From positions 1 to 64,000 of the forward strand of contig JAIORK010000039.1 of NCBI GenBank assembly GCA_021108215.1: a stretch of 64,000 nucleotides of DNA, read 5' to 3'. Shown piece by piece: positions 46,688-55,736 of this stretch (within the stretch, counting starts at the first letter, position 1; each line of letters opens with the position of its first letter). The translations under genes were made by a program, and so were the position numbers. Source of the stretch: a bacterium. Lineage in GTDB: Bacteria; Oederibacteriota; JAAXVQ01; JAUVAV01. Below the pieces are notes generated by a model. It had not been told where the DNA came from, did no database searches, and was given only the letters and a program-made list of their open reading frames with translations.

Positions 46688-46690
46688 GAC

Positions 46691-47236
46691 TTAGTCCCAT
46701 GTAATATGCCACTTCCAGGCCTGAGGATCACTCACGTCTTTGTTAACCTGTATATTTTCCGCACTGCTCAACCCAACAACCCCCTCGATATAACCACACC
46801 CAACCTCCATCATCACCGGAGAAAATTCAGGATAATCCTCGACAATAAAAATTGCCCGGTTTTCATCTTTATTCTTTTCCACTCTGGCATGGCCTTTTTC
46901 ATAGGAAGCCTCCCAGACCTTGGCTGCCCGTTTTATGATAAAGGCAATGGTTGTAATTTTGAGCAGGGACTTATATATCCCGGAAAAATTCTCTTTTGCT
47001 CTTTCGCGTCCCAAATGACGGTAAGCATTTTGATCTCCGGGGTAAAGCAGTCGTGCCGCCTGCTCAAACAATTTCTCCGTGGCCGGGACCGGGACCCAGT
47101 TATTATTGGAAGCATCTAAAAAAATACTGTTTTGTTCCTCATTCAATCCCTGAATAAATTTTTCCTCAATGGTGCTTCCATGTGCTTTAATAAAATTTCT
47201 CAAAAACACAATTCCCACACCACGGTAATGGTCCAC
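46691..47236 (-). CDS. possible DUF2378 (TIGR02265)-like protein
   Basis: This is a 181-aa soluble protein. The pattern RGVGIVFLRNFIKAHG, NNWVPVPATEKLFEQAARLL, RHLGRERAKENFSG and AAKVWEASYEKGHARVE resembles the DUF2378 family, first described in Myxococcus, whose function is unknown. The match is from memory of the pattern and only moderate. GTG 47236 is preceded by AAGGA seven nt upstream. It is co-transcribed with the E1-like gene, and divergent from the hybrid kinase. Confidence 0.5.
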   Translation of the reverse strand: MDHYRGVGIVFLRNFIKAHGSTIEEKFIQGLNEEQNSIFLDASNNNWVPVPATEKLFEQAARLLYPGDQNAYRHLGRERAKENFSGIYKSLLKITTIAFIIKRAAKVWEASYEKGHARVEKNKDENRAIFIVEDYPEFSPVMMEVGCGYIEGVVGLSSAENIQVNKDVSDPQAWKWHITWD

Positions 47237-47377
47237 AGGTGTTTCCTTTCCGATGATCTGGCGGCTTTTTCATTCCATAGGCTGCATACATAGTTTATAC
47301 CTATTTTATTTTAAATGAACAATCTTTTTTTCTTTTCCGATTTTTCTAAAAAATCAATATGACCCAAAATATTTCTC

Positions 47378-47407
47378 TTGACCCATTCCCAACCAAGCTG
47401 GAATAAT
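47378..47407 (+). promoter_or_regulatory. candidate promoter of the hybrid kinase gene
   Basis: TTGACC (47378-47383), 18-nt spacer, AATAAT (47402-47407), each one mismatch from consensus, about 65 nt upstream of the start codon. It lies in a 235-nt divergent gap that shows nothing else distinct. Confidence 0.4.
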
Positions 47408-47471
47408 ATGCATTCATACAGTTCTAAAAATCATCGCCATTCCTGATACCGATCTCCCGGAAGGAAGCAAA

Positions 47472-50400
47472 ATGGGTAATAAAAAAAAGACACCCTCCAA
47501 GAAAACAACCGCCCCTCCGGCCAAAAAAGCATCTGCCGTACAGAAATGCCCCCAGCGTGTTTCCCAACAGACAGACCCTGGAAAAAACAAAAAAAACCAA
47601 CCACCGCTGATTTTCAACAATGAAACACAATTGCGCATGACGCTTGATTCTGTTCCAATTGGTTTTTGGGAATGGCACAAAAAAAACAACATCAGAGTGA
47701 GTGCTGATTTTTTCTCTTTACTTGGACATCCGAACAAATCCGCTCAAACCACCACGTTGTTATCTCTAATAAAACTTCTTCACCCTGACGACCGGGAAAC
47801 CACCCAGCTTATCATTTCTGATCATCTTAAAAGAAAAACAGATCAATTTAAGCTGGAAACCCGAATTCTGGACCAAAAAAAACGCTGGCAATGGATTGCC
47901 TTGCATGGCTGCGTGGTAAAAAGCGGTCAGACTAAAAAACCGCTGCACATTACGGGGACCTGCCAAAATATCACCCAACAAAAAATGACCGAGTATCTCG
48001 ATGATTTGCAAAAAAATATTGCGGTCTCGCTCAGTGCTTGTAATAACGCTGCGGAAGCTGTCCAATCAGGGATTAAATTCTCACTCAAATTTCCCGGCAT
48101 TGATGCTTGCGGGCTCTATCTTTCGGACGCAAAAGGCGGATTGGCCCTCCAGGGCCACCACGGGCTTACCCCGGCATTTGTAAAAGCTTCACGCTATCAT
48201 GCGCCGAATTCACCTGAAGTCAAACAGATTTCCCAGGGGATACCCATCTTTCAAAAATTTTACCGTGATGCCCTGACGCCCTCCAAAAAAAACACTTATA
48301 GTAAAGAAAGACTTAAATTTCTCATGCGCCTGCCGATTATGCAGCAAAAAAGCATCCTGGGATGCTTTGCACTGGCTTCCCATGTTCACGATCATTTTTC
48401 CACACAACTCATTGATAATTTATGCACCTTTGCGGTCCAGCTGGGGAATACCCTGCTCCGGCTTCAAACCCTAAGCGCGCTTGCTCAAAGCGAAGCGCAA
48501 TATCGTGTTATGCACGAACAATCTCCGCTGGGAATTGCAGTATATAACAGCGAGGGTCATTTCATTCGGGCAAACCAAGCTGCCGATGCTTTTTTCGGCA
48601 TCCAAGGCAAACGTAAATTTATTCAACACAATCTTTTAAAAAACCCGGAATTACCCCAAGACATCAAACGGACGCTGATCCAAAAAAAATCCGCCCATTG
48701 GATATATACCACGCACTTTCACCGGAAAAAAAAACGCCGGATCAATGAACCCGCCGCCGGGAACAATTATTTTGATATCCAGGTTACTTATTTCGGTACA
48801 ACACCGCCTGAACACGCCAGTGGTTATTTCGTTCAAATCCAGGATATCACGGAAAGAATTGCAGCCCAAGAAGCACTCAAGCAAAACGAGGAACGTTTCC
48901 GAATCGCTGCCGAAGTGACATCTGATTTTATTTACGAATGGGATATTGCCACCGATCACTTGACCTGGTTCGGTGAATTTGATAAAACGCTTGGCTACAG
49001 CCCGATGGAAATCCCCCGAACCATTGCCGGTCGGGCCAAATTGATCCATCCGGAAGATGTCCGACAGCTCAGCCGTTCTGTTGAAGAACATCGAATCGCA
49101 ACCGGGGAAATCAATGATGAATACCGTGTCCGGACCAAAGACGGCCACTGGCGTATCTGGGCGGACCGGGGTGCTCCGGTTTTGAATGAAAATGGATGTC
49201 CTATAAAATGGATTGGCGGCTGCAGGGACATTACAGATCAAAAAACAGCCGAGACCGCCCTCCAGGAAGCAAAATTCCGCTTTGAAGCTGTTATTCAAAA
49301 CACCCCCGAAATCGCGGTCCAGGGGTTTAGCCGCGAGGGTATTCTTTGCCATTGGAACAAAGCTTCGGAATCATTCTATGGTTTTACTTCCCAAGAAATT
49401 TTAGGAAAACATTTTAAAAACTCTTTTTTACCCGGCGAAGCCGGTACTGCATTCGAAAATAAACTGGCACAAATTTTCCGGAAAGGTCACTCCCTCCCTC
49501 CCGAAGAATGGCAAATCACTAAAAAAAACGGCAACATCATCTGGATTTACAGCAGTACGTTCCCCATTTTCTTTGAAGGCCGGGTTGTCGAGGTTTTTTG
49601 TATGGGTGTCGATATTACGGCACGCAAGGCCGCCGAGGATGAATTGCGGTTATCCCGGGACCTGACGGAAGAGACCAATCTGGAGCTGGAGCAAACCCTC
49701 GTGAATGTCAGCGATCTGGCCCGCCAGGCTGCCATTGCCGATGCAGCCAAAAGCCAATTTCTGGCAAATGTCAGCCATGAAATACGCACCCCCATGAACA
49801 GTATTCTCGGCTTCGCTGAAATGCTCCTGGACAGCGAGCTTTCTTTGGAACAGCGCAGCTCAATCGAAACCATTGTTACCAGCACAGAGACCCTCATGAC
49901 ACTCATCAATGATATCCTTGATCTTTCCAAAGTCGAGGCCGGTCAAATTGAACTTGAAAAAATCCCGGTTGATCTTGAAAGTATTATTTTCGAGACATGT
50001 GAAATGGTCCGGGGCAAAGCCAATCGAAAACCCATTGAAATTCTCTGCCACATCGACGACCTGCCCGACGGCTTATTGGGTGATCCCAACCGGATTCGGC
50101 AAATCCTGATAAATCTACTCGGCAACGCCGTCAAATTCACCCACCAGGGAGAAGTCCTGACGAAAGTTCAGGTTATCGGCCGAAAAAACAAATTGGTGAA
50201 TATACGCCTCACGGTTGAAGACACCGGCATTGGCATTACCGAGGATAAACTCAACTCCATTTTCGAACCTTTTACACAAGCGGATGGTTCCACGTCACGC
50301 CTCTATGGCGGAACAGGATTGGGATTGGCCATCAGTCAAAAAATCGTCCAACTCATGCAGGGCAAACTTACGGTCAACACAAAAACCGGCAAAGGATCAG

Positions 50401-52034
50401 CCTTCCATTTAGATGTCTGGCTGGACCGGCCCGACAAGGCAGATTCGGCAGCGACATCGGCGGCAGACATGACCGTGCTTCCCGGACTTAAACTCCTGGT
50501 CATCGATGACAGTGCCACCTCCCTTTCCATTTTCAATACACTGGCTAAAAAACTCCAAATGACCTATGCCACAGTACAATCATTTGAACAGGGGATTGAC
50601 CGGTTGCAGCGCGAACATTTTCATATCATCCTGGTGGACCTTCATTTACCGCACTTGGATGTTTCACTTATCCGCAAGCAGCTATCCGCGCACCCGGACC
50701 AACCCGCCGCCCATATTATTGCCCTGGCGACCCATCCGTATCATGAAAAAACCCAGTATGCTGATTATGACGGCATTCTGGTGAAGCCGGTCAGAAAATC
50801 CACTTTGGCGTCCTTAATTTTTACGCTCATCCACCCTGAGCAGGATAACGCTGCGATGGGTAGGTCACTGCTCCAGCGGGACAAACACAGCCGTGTCACC
50901 ATTCTTGTGGCCGAGGACAATAAATCCAATCAAGAAATTATGCAAAAAATGCTTGAACACATGGGGCATAAAGTCGATGTTGCCGCAAACGGTCAACAGG
51001 TTTTACAGTTGGTTGAAACCAATCACTATGATCTCATTTTCATGGATATGCAAATGCCAAAAATGGGTGGTCTGGAAGCAGCCTATATTTTGCGGCAAAA
51101 AGGCGCGGCCATCCCAATCATCGCTTTGACTGCAAATGCGATGATTGGGGACCGGGAAAAATGTATTATATCCGGCATGAACGACTATATCAGCAAACCT
51201 GTCAAACGCGATACCATTATTGATATGCTCAACAGCTACACAAATTTACAATCATTTACCGACATCCCGGAAATACTCCGCATCCTGTTCGTAGGTGAAG
51301 ATGATTCGATTATCCATAAATTTCATGAGGCATTCCACAAAGCATTCCCCATGGCAACCAGCCGAAAAACCACCAATGGTATTGAAGCAAGTGTCTTGTT
51401 CGGAAGCTTTTTCCCCAATTTGCTGGTGATTGACTTATACATGAAACAATTTAATGCCTTCGCCATGATCAACTTTATTAAATCGGAGACGCGTTATGCC
51501 AACACGCACATCATTGCCTACAATGCCCAAAGCATGAACACGACCTCCATCCAAACCCTGCGCAATATGGGGGTCGCGGTCGTCCTCACCCAAAACGTCA
51601 ATACCGCCAATTTAATCTCACTGGCCAAGCAGCTTTTCTCCAATGCCTATTCCATGCACACCATGGAGGCTGCCACGGATGTTTCTCTGGTCGAATCCAT
51701 CAGTTGTGATTTGGGAATTAGCTGCGAAGATTACTATGATATTTTAAAAATATTTCTTAAGAACACACCGGATAAAATAAAAAACTTAAAAATCGCTTTG
51801 GATGCTAAAGACAGTAAAAAATCCCGTGATGCCGCCCATTCCATTAAAAGCAGTGCTTTGTCTTTGCGCTTGCATACCATCGCCGAACCGGCCAGCCGTC
51901 TGGAACGGCTGGTCATGGAAAATACTTTTCTAAATACCGCCCCGCTTTTCAGCACCCTGCAAAATGCCTTTGAAGCAGTCCGCCTTACCCTGGTCCCGCC
52001 AACTTACAGACATGCCGAGACGCCACCGAGCTAA
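47472..52034 (+). CDS. soluble hybrid histidine kinase with PAS/GAF sensors, three receivers and an HPt domain
   Basis: This is a 1520-aa protein. A Lys/Ala/Pro-rich N-terminus precedes a PAS domain (about 55-165), GAF (about 175-335) and three more PAS/PAC units (about 345-465, 474-590, 600-722). HisKA has H769 in VSHEIRTPMNSILGFAE, and the ATPase domain (about 860-985) has DTGIGI and GGTGLGLAIS. Three receivers follow with probable phospho-Asp D1056, D1192 and D1321; the middle one is the most canonical (MDMQMPKMGG). A C-terminal HPt-like domain has H1456 in HSIKSSALSL, lacking the usual Gly pair. There are no membrane segments. GGAAGGA precedes the ATG. Input and output partners are unknown; the nearby GGDEF-EAL gene lacks a receiver. 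Confidence 0.92.
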   Translation: MGNKKKTPSKKTTAPPAKKASAVQKCPQRVSQQTDPGKNKKNQPPLIFNNETQLRMTLDSVPIGFWEWHKKNNIRVSADFFSLLGHPNKSAQTTTLLSLIKLLHPDDRETTQLIISDHLKRKTDQFKLETRILDQKKRWQWIALHGCVVKSGQTKKPLHITGTCQNITQQKMTEYLDDLQKNIAVSLSACNNAAEAVQSGIKFSLKFPGIDACGLYLSDAKGGLALQGHHGLTPAFVKASRYHAPNSPEVKQISQGIPIFQKFYRDALTPSKKNTYSKERLKFLMRLPIMQQKSILGCFALASHVHDHFSTQLIDNLCTFAVQLGNTLLRLQTLSALAQSEAQYRVMHEQSPLGIAVYNSEGHFIRANQAADAFFGIQGKRKFIQHNLLKNPELPQDIKRTLIQKKSAHWIYTTHFHRKKKRRINEPAAGNNYFDIQVTYFGTTPPEHASGYFVQIQDITERIAAQEALKQNEERFRIAAEVTSDFIYEWDIATDHLTWFGEFDKTLGYSPMEIPRTIAGRAKLIHPEDVRQLSRSVEEHRIATGEINDEYRVRTKDGHWRIWADRGAPVLNENGCPIKWIGGCRDITDQKTAETALQEAKFRFEAVIQNTPEIAVQGFSREGILCHWNKASESFYGFTSQEILGKHFKNSFLPGEAGTAFENKLAQIFRKGHSLPPEEWQITKKNGNIIWIYSSTFPIFFEGRVVEVFCMGVDITARKAAEDELRLSRDLTEETNLELEQTLVNVSDLARQAAIADAAKSQFLANVSHEIRTPMNSILGFAEMLLDSELSLEQRSSIETIVTSTETLMTLINDILDLSKVEAGQIELEKIPVDLESIIFETCEMVRGKANRKPIEILCHIDDLPDGLLGDPNRIRQILINLLGNAVKFTHQGEVLTKVQVIGRKNKLVNIRLTVEDTGIGITEDKLNSIFEPFTQADGSTSRLYGGTGLGLAISQKIVQLMQGKLTVNTKTGKGSAFHLDVWLDRPDKADSAATSAADMTVLPGLKLLVIDDSATSLSIFNTLAKKLQMTYATVQSFEQGIDRLQREHFHIILVDLHLPHLDVSLIRKQLSAHPDQPAAHIIALATHPYHEKTQYADYDGILVKPVRKSTLASLIFTLIHPEQDNAAMGRSLLQRDKHSRVTILVAEDNKSNQEIMQKMLEHMGHKVDVAANGQQVLQLVETNHYDLIFMDMQMPKMGGLEAAYILRQKGAAIPIIALTANAMIGDREKCIISGMNDYISKPVKRDTIIDMLNSYTNLQSFTDIPEILRILFVGEDDSIIHKFHEAFHKAFPMATSRKTTNGIEASVLFGSFFPNLLVIDLYMKQFNAFAMINFIKSETRYANTHIIAYNAQSMNTTSIQTLRNMGVAVVLTQNVNTANLISLAKQLFSNAYSMHTMEAATDVSLVESISCDLGISCEDYYDILKIFLKNTPDKIKNLKIALDAKDSKKSRDAAHSIKSSALSLRLHTIAEPASRLERLVMENTFLNTAPLFSTLQNAFEAVRLTLVPPTYRHAETPPS

Positions 52035-52121
52035 TTCTTTGAAAACTTTTTAGTCGATCCTGAAAAAGTCAAATTGGAACTCATTTCTCAATGAAACCCG
52101 GTCAACCAATTGAGCAGGCGA

Positions 52122-52170
52122 TAGTAGGGAATGGTCGCGACCATTCCCTACTACCATTCCCTACTATCGG
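52122..52170. repeat. 32-bp perfect palindrome plus direct repeat of one arm
   Basis: TAGTAGGGAATGGTCG and its reverse complement occupy 52122-52153. The right arm (ACCATTCCCTACTA) is then repeated once, ending at 52168. It lies in the convergent 194-nt gap between the hybrid kinase and DUF190 genes. It has no T tail on either side, so it is more likely a mobile palindrome than a terminator, though it could still stall transcription. Confidence 0.75.
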
Positions 52171-52228
52171 TTGATACCTGTACGCATTATTTCACTCCTA
52201 TGCCGCAAATCCGGCAAAATCCGTACCA

Positions 52229-52564
52229 TCAAACCGTTGCTTGAGGATAGGCGATCACCCGAACATCTTCTAGTGTTACCATCCCTTCGTGCATCATGCC
52301 ATCCAGCTCAGGTAAAAACGCTTCAATTTTTCCGGATGTGTCCACCATTTCCACAATCATCGGAAGGTCTTCGGAAATACGCAATATTTTTGCGGAATGC
52401 ATGTGGCTTTGAGCACCAAACCCCAGCACCCCCTTGAGTACCGTCGCACCGGCCAATTTCTGTTTCCGTGCCGCCTGCACAATTGCTTCAAAAAGCGGTT
52501 TCCCCTTGTGCTTCTCCTTTTCACCGAAAAAAATCCGCAATAAAGTCATCTCCTGTTTAATCAT
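52229..52564 (-). CDS. DUF190-family protein
   Basis: This is a 111-aa protein with a PII-like small alpha/beta fold signature: TLLRIFFGEKEKHKGKPLFE, ATVLKGVLGFGA, MIVEMVDTSGKIEAFLPEL and GMVTLEDVRV. DUF190 genes often follow crcB and may help control fluoride export. Here it lies 15 nt after crcB on the same strand, supporting that pairing. AAGGAG lies upstream of ATG 52564. Confidence 0.88.
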   Translation of the reverse strand: MIKQEMTLLRIFFGEKEKHKGKPLFEAIVQAARKQKLAGATVLKGVLGFGAQSHMHSAKILRISEDLPMIVEMVDTSGKIEAFLPELDGMMHEGMVTLEDVRVIAYPQATV

Positions 52565-52579
52565 TCCCCGTTCTCCTTT

Positions 52580-52957
52580 TCAAACAAGTTTCCCGATCAT
52601 GAGGCCGGCTATAAGAAATAAAACCCCGGAAATATTTTGGGCCAGCATATTGGTTGCCGCCAGCAGCCACTCTGAGTCCTGAAGTAAAGCCTGGGTCTCA
52701 AACACAAATGTTGAAAAAGTTGTAAACGCCCCCATAAAACCGACCAACACGATGGTCCGGATATCGCTGGATATCTGAAACCGATTCTCCACAATCGCCC
52801 AGACCACGCCAAACATCAAACATCCGGTGATATTCACCACCAAAGTTCCCCAGGGAAAACTACCGCTGCTGCTCCGCTGTACGATTCCCGACAACCCATA
52901 TCGGCTAAGTGTTCCCAATCCACCGGCCAATGCCACCAAGAGAAGTTTCATTATCAT
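52580..52957 (-). CDS. crcB: CrcB/Fluc-type fluoride channel
   Basis: The protein is 125 aa from ATG 52957, with AGGAG seven nt upstream. Four transmembrane helices and the family motifs are present: GGLGTLSRYGLSG, WGTLVVNITGC with the conserved Asn, and GFMGAFTTFSTFVFE, the phenylalanine-box/Thr segment that lines the pore. Fluc channels work as antiparallel dimers; single-copy crcB genes form homodimers. It is paired with DUF190. No fluoride riboswitch was recognised upstream. Confidence 0.93.
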   Translation of the reverse strand: MIMKLLLVALAGGLGTLSRYGLSGIVQRSSSGSFPWGTLVVNITGCLMFGVVWAIVENRFQISSDIRTIVLVGFMGAFTTFSTFVFETQALLQDSEWLLAATNMLAQNISGVLFLIAGLMIGKLV

Positions 52958-53036
52958 GCGTCCGCTCCTTTTTTTAGGCACCTTGATATTTTAAGCATCC
53001 CGGTCGCCTTTGCCGCCTGTTTTTTCAAATAAATCA

Positions 53037-53064
53037 TTACATTCATGTTATTTTTTGGTATTAT
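53037..53064 (+). promoter_or_regulatory. candidate promoter of the GGDEF-EAL gene
   Basis: TTACAT (53037-53042), 16-nt spacer, TATTAT (53059-53064). The start codon is 50 nt downstream with CGGAG just ahead of it. The -35 box is weak. Confidence 0.35.
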
Positions 53065-53114
53065 AGTACATTATTACTCCATCGAAAAATACCCAATAGT
53101 TTTCTTTTACCGGA

Positions 53115-54962
53115 GTGTTTATGGCATACCTTCCAAAAAACAATGCAACAAAGTTAAAAACAGCTTCAAAATTAAAAGCCGTTGACAAACGTATGCCCCT
53201 AAAAAAAAGCAAACAAAATCAACCGGATTTCATAAATTTTTTTAAAACATTTTTAAAAAACACCCATCCGGATTCCTATGCCGGTCTTTTAACCGAAATT
53301 CTCACCTTGAGCCGGATGGCAATTATCATTACGGATAAAAAAGGCACCATCAAATTTGTCAATGATCAATTTTCCCAAAGCTGCCACGCGAAAACACAAA
53401 CATTTTTAGGAAAAAGCATCACCCTACTGGACCGCCGGCTCAAATCCGGTACTTTTTTCAAACAACTCCTTAAACAATTCCAACAGGGATTTGAAACCCC
53501 TCAATCACTGTCTTTTTCCTCTGGTCTCTGTCGTACCTTTGGCAATCATGCAACAATCACACCCCTGGCAGGCAGCCGGGGAAAACCGCGTTACTTCAGT
53601 ATTACCTTCAAAGATAACTCCGGACAAAAACGTTCAGAAAAATTAATCTCTTATATGACTAATTACGATGCGCTCACCGACCTGCCTAATCGCAGCCTTT
53701 TCAACCAGCGCCTTACACTGGCTGTGACAGCTGCCTGTAAAAACAGGCATCAGCTTGCAGTCATTTTATTGGGACTTGATCGTTTTAAAGTTATCAACAA
53801 TACACTGGGACATTCGGTTGGCGATCAACTCATCCAGGACGTGGGAAAACGCTTGTTGAAAAACCTCGATCCCAAAGACACGCTTGCTCGAATGGGGGGT
53901 GATGAATTTTTACTGTTATTCCCGGAGGTCCTTTCCTATCAGGAAACGTCCCGCAAAGCTCATCGAATTCTTGCATTATTCAGTAAATCATTCCAATTTG
54001 AAAATCAGGAAATATTTATCAAAGCCAGTATGGGAATCAGCCTTTTCCCGGAAGACGGCACCGGCCATCAACTGCTTCTGAAAAATGCCGATGCCGCCCT
54101 CAATGAAGCCAAACGGTCAGGCCGCAATCTTTTTAAATTTTATACTGCCAAGCTTGATGCGACCGCGACAGGAGAGCTCACCCTCGAAACTGCACTGCGC
54201 CGGGCCCTGGAACATGAAGAACTTATTTTACATTATCAGCCGCAGGTCAGTTTCGCCACCGGAAAGATTATCGGCATGGAAGCATTGGTCCGATGGAAAC
54301 ACCCGCAACGCGGCTTGATCCCCCCAGACAAATTCATCCCTCTGGCTGAGAAAACCGGACTGATTGTCCCCATGGGGAAATGGATTCTAAAAACCGCTTG
54401 CAATCAAGTCACCCAATGGCACGCACAGGGTTTTTCCTCGCTGCGCATCGCGGTCAATCTTTCGGCCCGGCAATTCCAGGAACCTGAATTGGTCGAAGCG
54501 GTGCTTGAAATCTGCAAGCAAACCAAACTTGACCCGAAGTTTCTCGAACTGGAAATCACAGAAAGTATCTTTATGAATGATCTTAACATCACCAATATGA
54601 TTTTACAGTGGCTCAGTAAAAAAGGGATCACCATTGCGATTGATGATTTCGGCACCGGCTATTCATCATTGACCTATTTAAAACAACTTCCCATCCATAC
54701 ATTGAAAATCGATCGGTCTTTTGTCAAAGACTGCCTGACCAATGCCGATGACGCCGCGCTCGTCACCACCATTACCTCCATTGCCAAAAACCTTCATATG
54801 AAAATCACCGCCGAAGGTGTCGAGGAAGAACCCCAGCTTACTTTCCTGCGTGATTTGGGATGCCATGATTTCCAGGGCTACTTTTTTTCCAAACCCCTGC
54901 CCGCGCAGGAATTCACCACCCTGTTGCTGGAAGGACGCTCCTTGTATGGCTCTCTTTTTTAG
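53115..54962 (+). CDS. PAS-GGDEF-EAL cyclic-di-GMP enzyme
   Basis: This is a 615-aa protein. A basic N-terminal tail (1-45) is followed by a PAS domain (about 60-175). The diguanylate cyclase domain (about 185-340) has an intact GGDEF at 261-265 (MGGDEFLLLFPE). The phosphodiesterase domain (about 355-605) has EAL at 389-391 (GMEALVRWKHPQ), and the loop residues ELEITESIF, DDFGTGYSSL and KIDRSFV. Both active sites look complete, so either or both activities are possible. There is no membrane segment. It is monocistronic or loosely linked to the downstream pseudouridine synthase (30 nt). Confidence 0.93.
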   Translation: MFMAYLPKNNATKLKTASKLKAVDKRMPLKKSKQNQPDFINFFKTFLKNTHPDSYAGLLTEILTLSRMAIIITDKKGTIKFVNDQFSQSCHAKTQTFLGKSITLLDRRLKSGTFFKQLLKQFQQGFETPQSLSFSSGLCRTFGNHATITPLAGSRGKPRYFSITFKDNSGQKRSEKLISYMTNYDALTDLPNRSLFNQRLTLAVTAACKNRHQLAVILLGLDRFKVINNTLGHSVGDQLIQDVGKRLLKNLDPKDTLARMGGDEFLLLFPEVLSYQETSRKAHRILALFSKSFQFENQEIFIKASMGISLFPEDGTGHQLLLKNADAALNEAKRSGRNLFKFYTAKLDATATGELTLETALRRALEHEELILHYQPQVSFATGKIIGMEALVRWKHPQRGLIPPDKFIPLAEKTGLIVPMGKWILKTACNQVTQWHAQGFSSLRIAVNLSARQFQEPELVEAVLEICKQTKLDPKFLELEITESIFMNDLNITNMILQWLSKKGITIAIDDFGTGYSSLTYLKQLPIHTLKIDRSFVKDCLTNADDAALVTTITSIAKNLHMKITAEGVEEEPQLTFLRDLGCHDFQGYFFSKPLPAQEFTTLLLEGRSLYGSLF

Positions 54963-54992
54963 CCCCAACTTTTGCATACCAAGGTTGGCTTT

Positions 54993-55733
54993 ATGACCTC
55001 CTCCGAAAAAACCGAAAGAATCTCCAAACTAATGGCTGCGCGTGGTTTGTGTTCACGCCGCGAAGCGGATGCCTTTATTCAAAAGGGCTGGGTCTTTGTC
55101 GACAATGTTAAAATCACTGTATTGGGAACCAAAATCTCACCCTGCCAAACCATAACGCTTTCCCCGGCAGCCCAAGCACACAGCCAACAGCTGATGACGA
55201 TCCTCTTGAATAAACCGATTGAATTTGTCTCCGGCCAACCTGAAAAAGGTTACAAACATGCGCTCTCCCTGATCACGCCGGACCGCTGTCATCATCCGCT
55301 AACAAATATCAATACCAGCTCCTTCCCCATCAAAAACCTCGCACCGGCCGGCCGGCTGGACATCGACTCCCAAGGACTGCTGGTTTATACCCAAGACGGC
55401 AGAATCGCCCGGCAATTGATCGGTGCCGACTCACCCATTGAAAAAGAGTACCTGGTCCGTGTCACCGGCATCATCACACCCGGAATCTTAAACCGCCTGC
55501 GTCACGGACTTTCCCTGGATGGCAAAAAACTTAAACCGGCGGTCATTACCCAGCGCCATGCGAATCTGCTGCAATTTATTCTTCATGAAGGACGAAAACG
55601 CCAAATACGGCGGATGTGTGAAAAAATTGATCTACAAGTTACCGGACTCAAACGTGTCAGAATTGGCAGGATTGTGTTAGGCGGGTTGCCTGTGGGCAAA
55701 TGGCGGCAATTGGCCCCGCACGAACGTTTTTGA
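54993..55733 (+). CDS. RsuA/RluB-family pseudouridine synthase
   Basis: The protein is 246 aa from ATG 54993, eight nt behind AAGG; a TTG seven codons upstream is less likely. An N-terminal S4 RNA-binding domain (about 8-60: RISKLMAARGLCSRREADAF) precedes the catalytic domain with GRLDIDSQGLLVYTQDG, whose Asp is the family nucleophile. The KEYLVRV block and GRKRQIRRMCEKI follow. The family modifies 16S or 23S rRNA; which site cannot be told, though RluB-like enzymes are similar in size. The gene ends 3 nt from a convergent gene. Confidence 0.88.
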   Translation: MTSSEKTERISKLMAARGLCSRREADAFIQKGWVFVDNVKITVLGTKISPCQTITLSPAAQAHSQQLMTILLNKPIEFVSGQPEKGYKHALSLITPDRCHHPLTNINTSSFPIKNLAPAGRLDIDSQGLLVYTQDGRIARQLIGADSPIEKEYLVRVTGIITPGILNRLRHGLSLDGKKLKPAVITQRHANLLQFILHEGRKRQIRRMCEKIDLQVTGLKRVRIGRIVLGGLPVGKWRQLAPHERF

Positions 55734-55736
55734 CCC

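Noticed and set aside
48651..49352. Minus-strand open frame of 233 codons within the hybrid kinase
   Set aside because: Antisense to conserved PAS domains; Phe-rich shadow translation.
52958..53110. Fluoride riboswitch upstream of crcB
   Set aside because: The region has GGCGGCAAAGGCGACC-like sequence but I could not form the required pseudoknot layout of the known motif.
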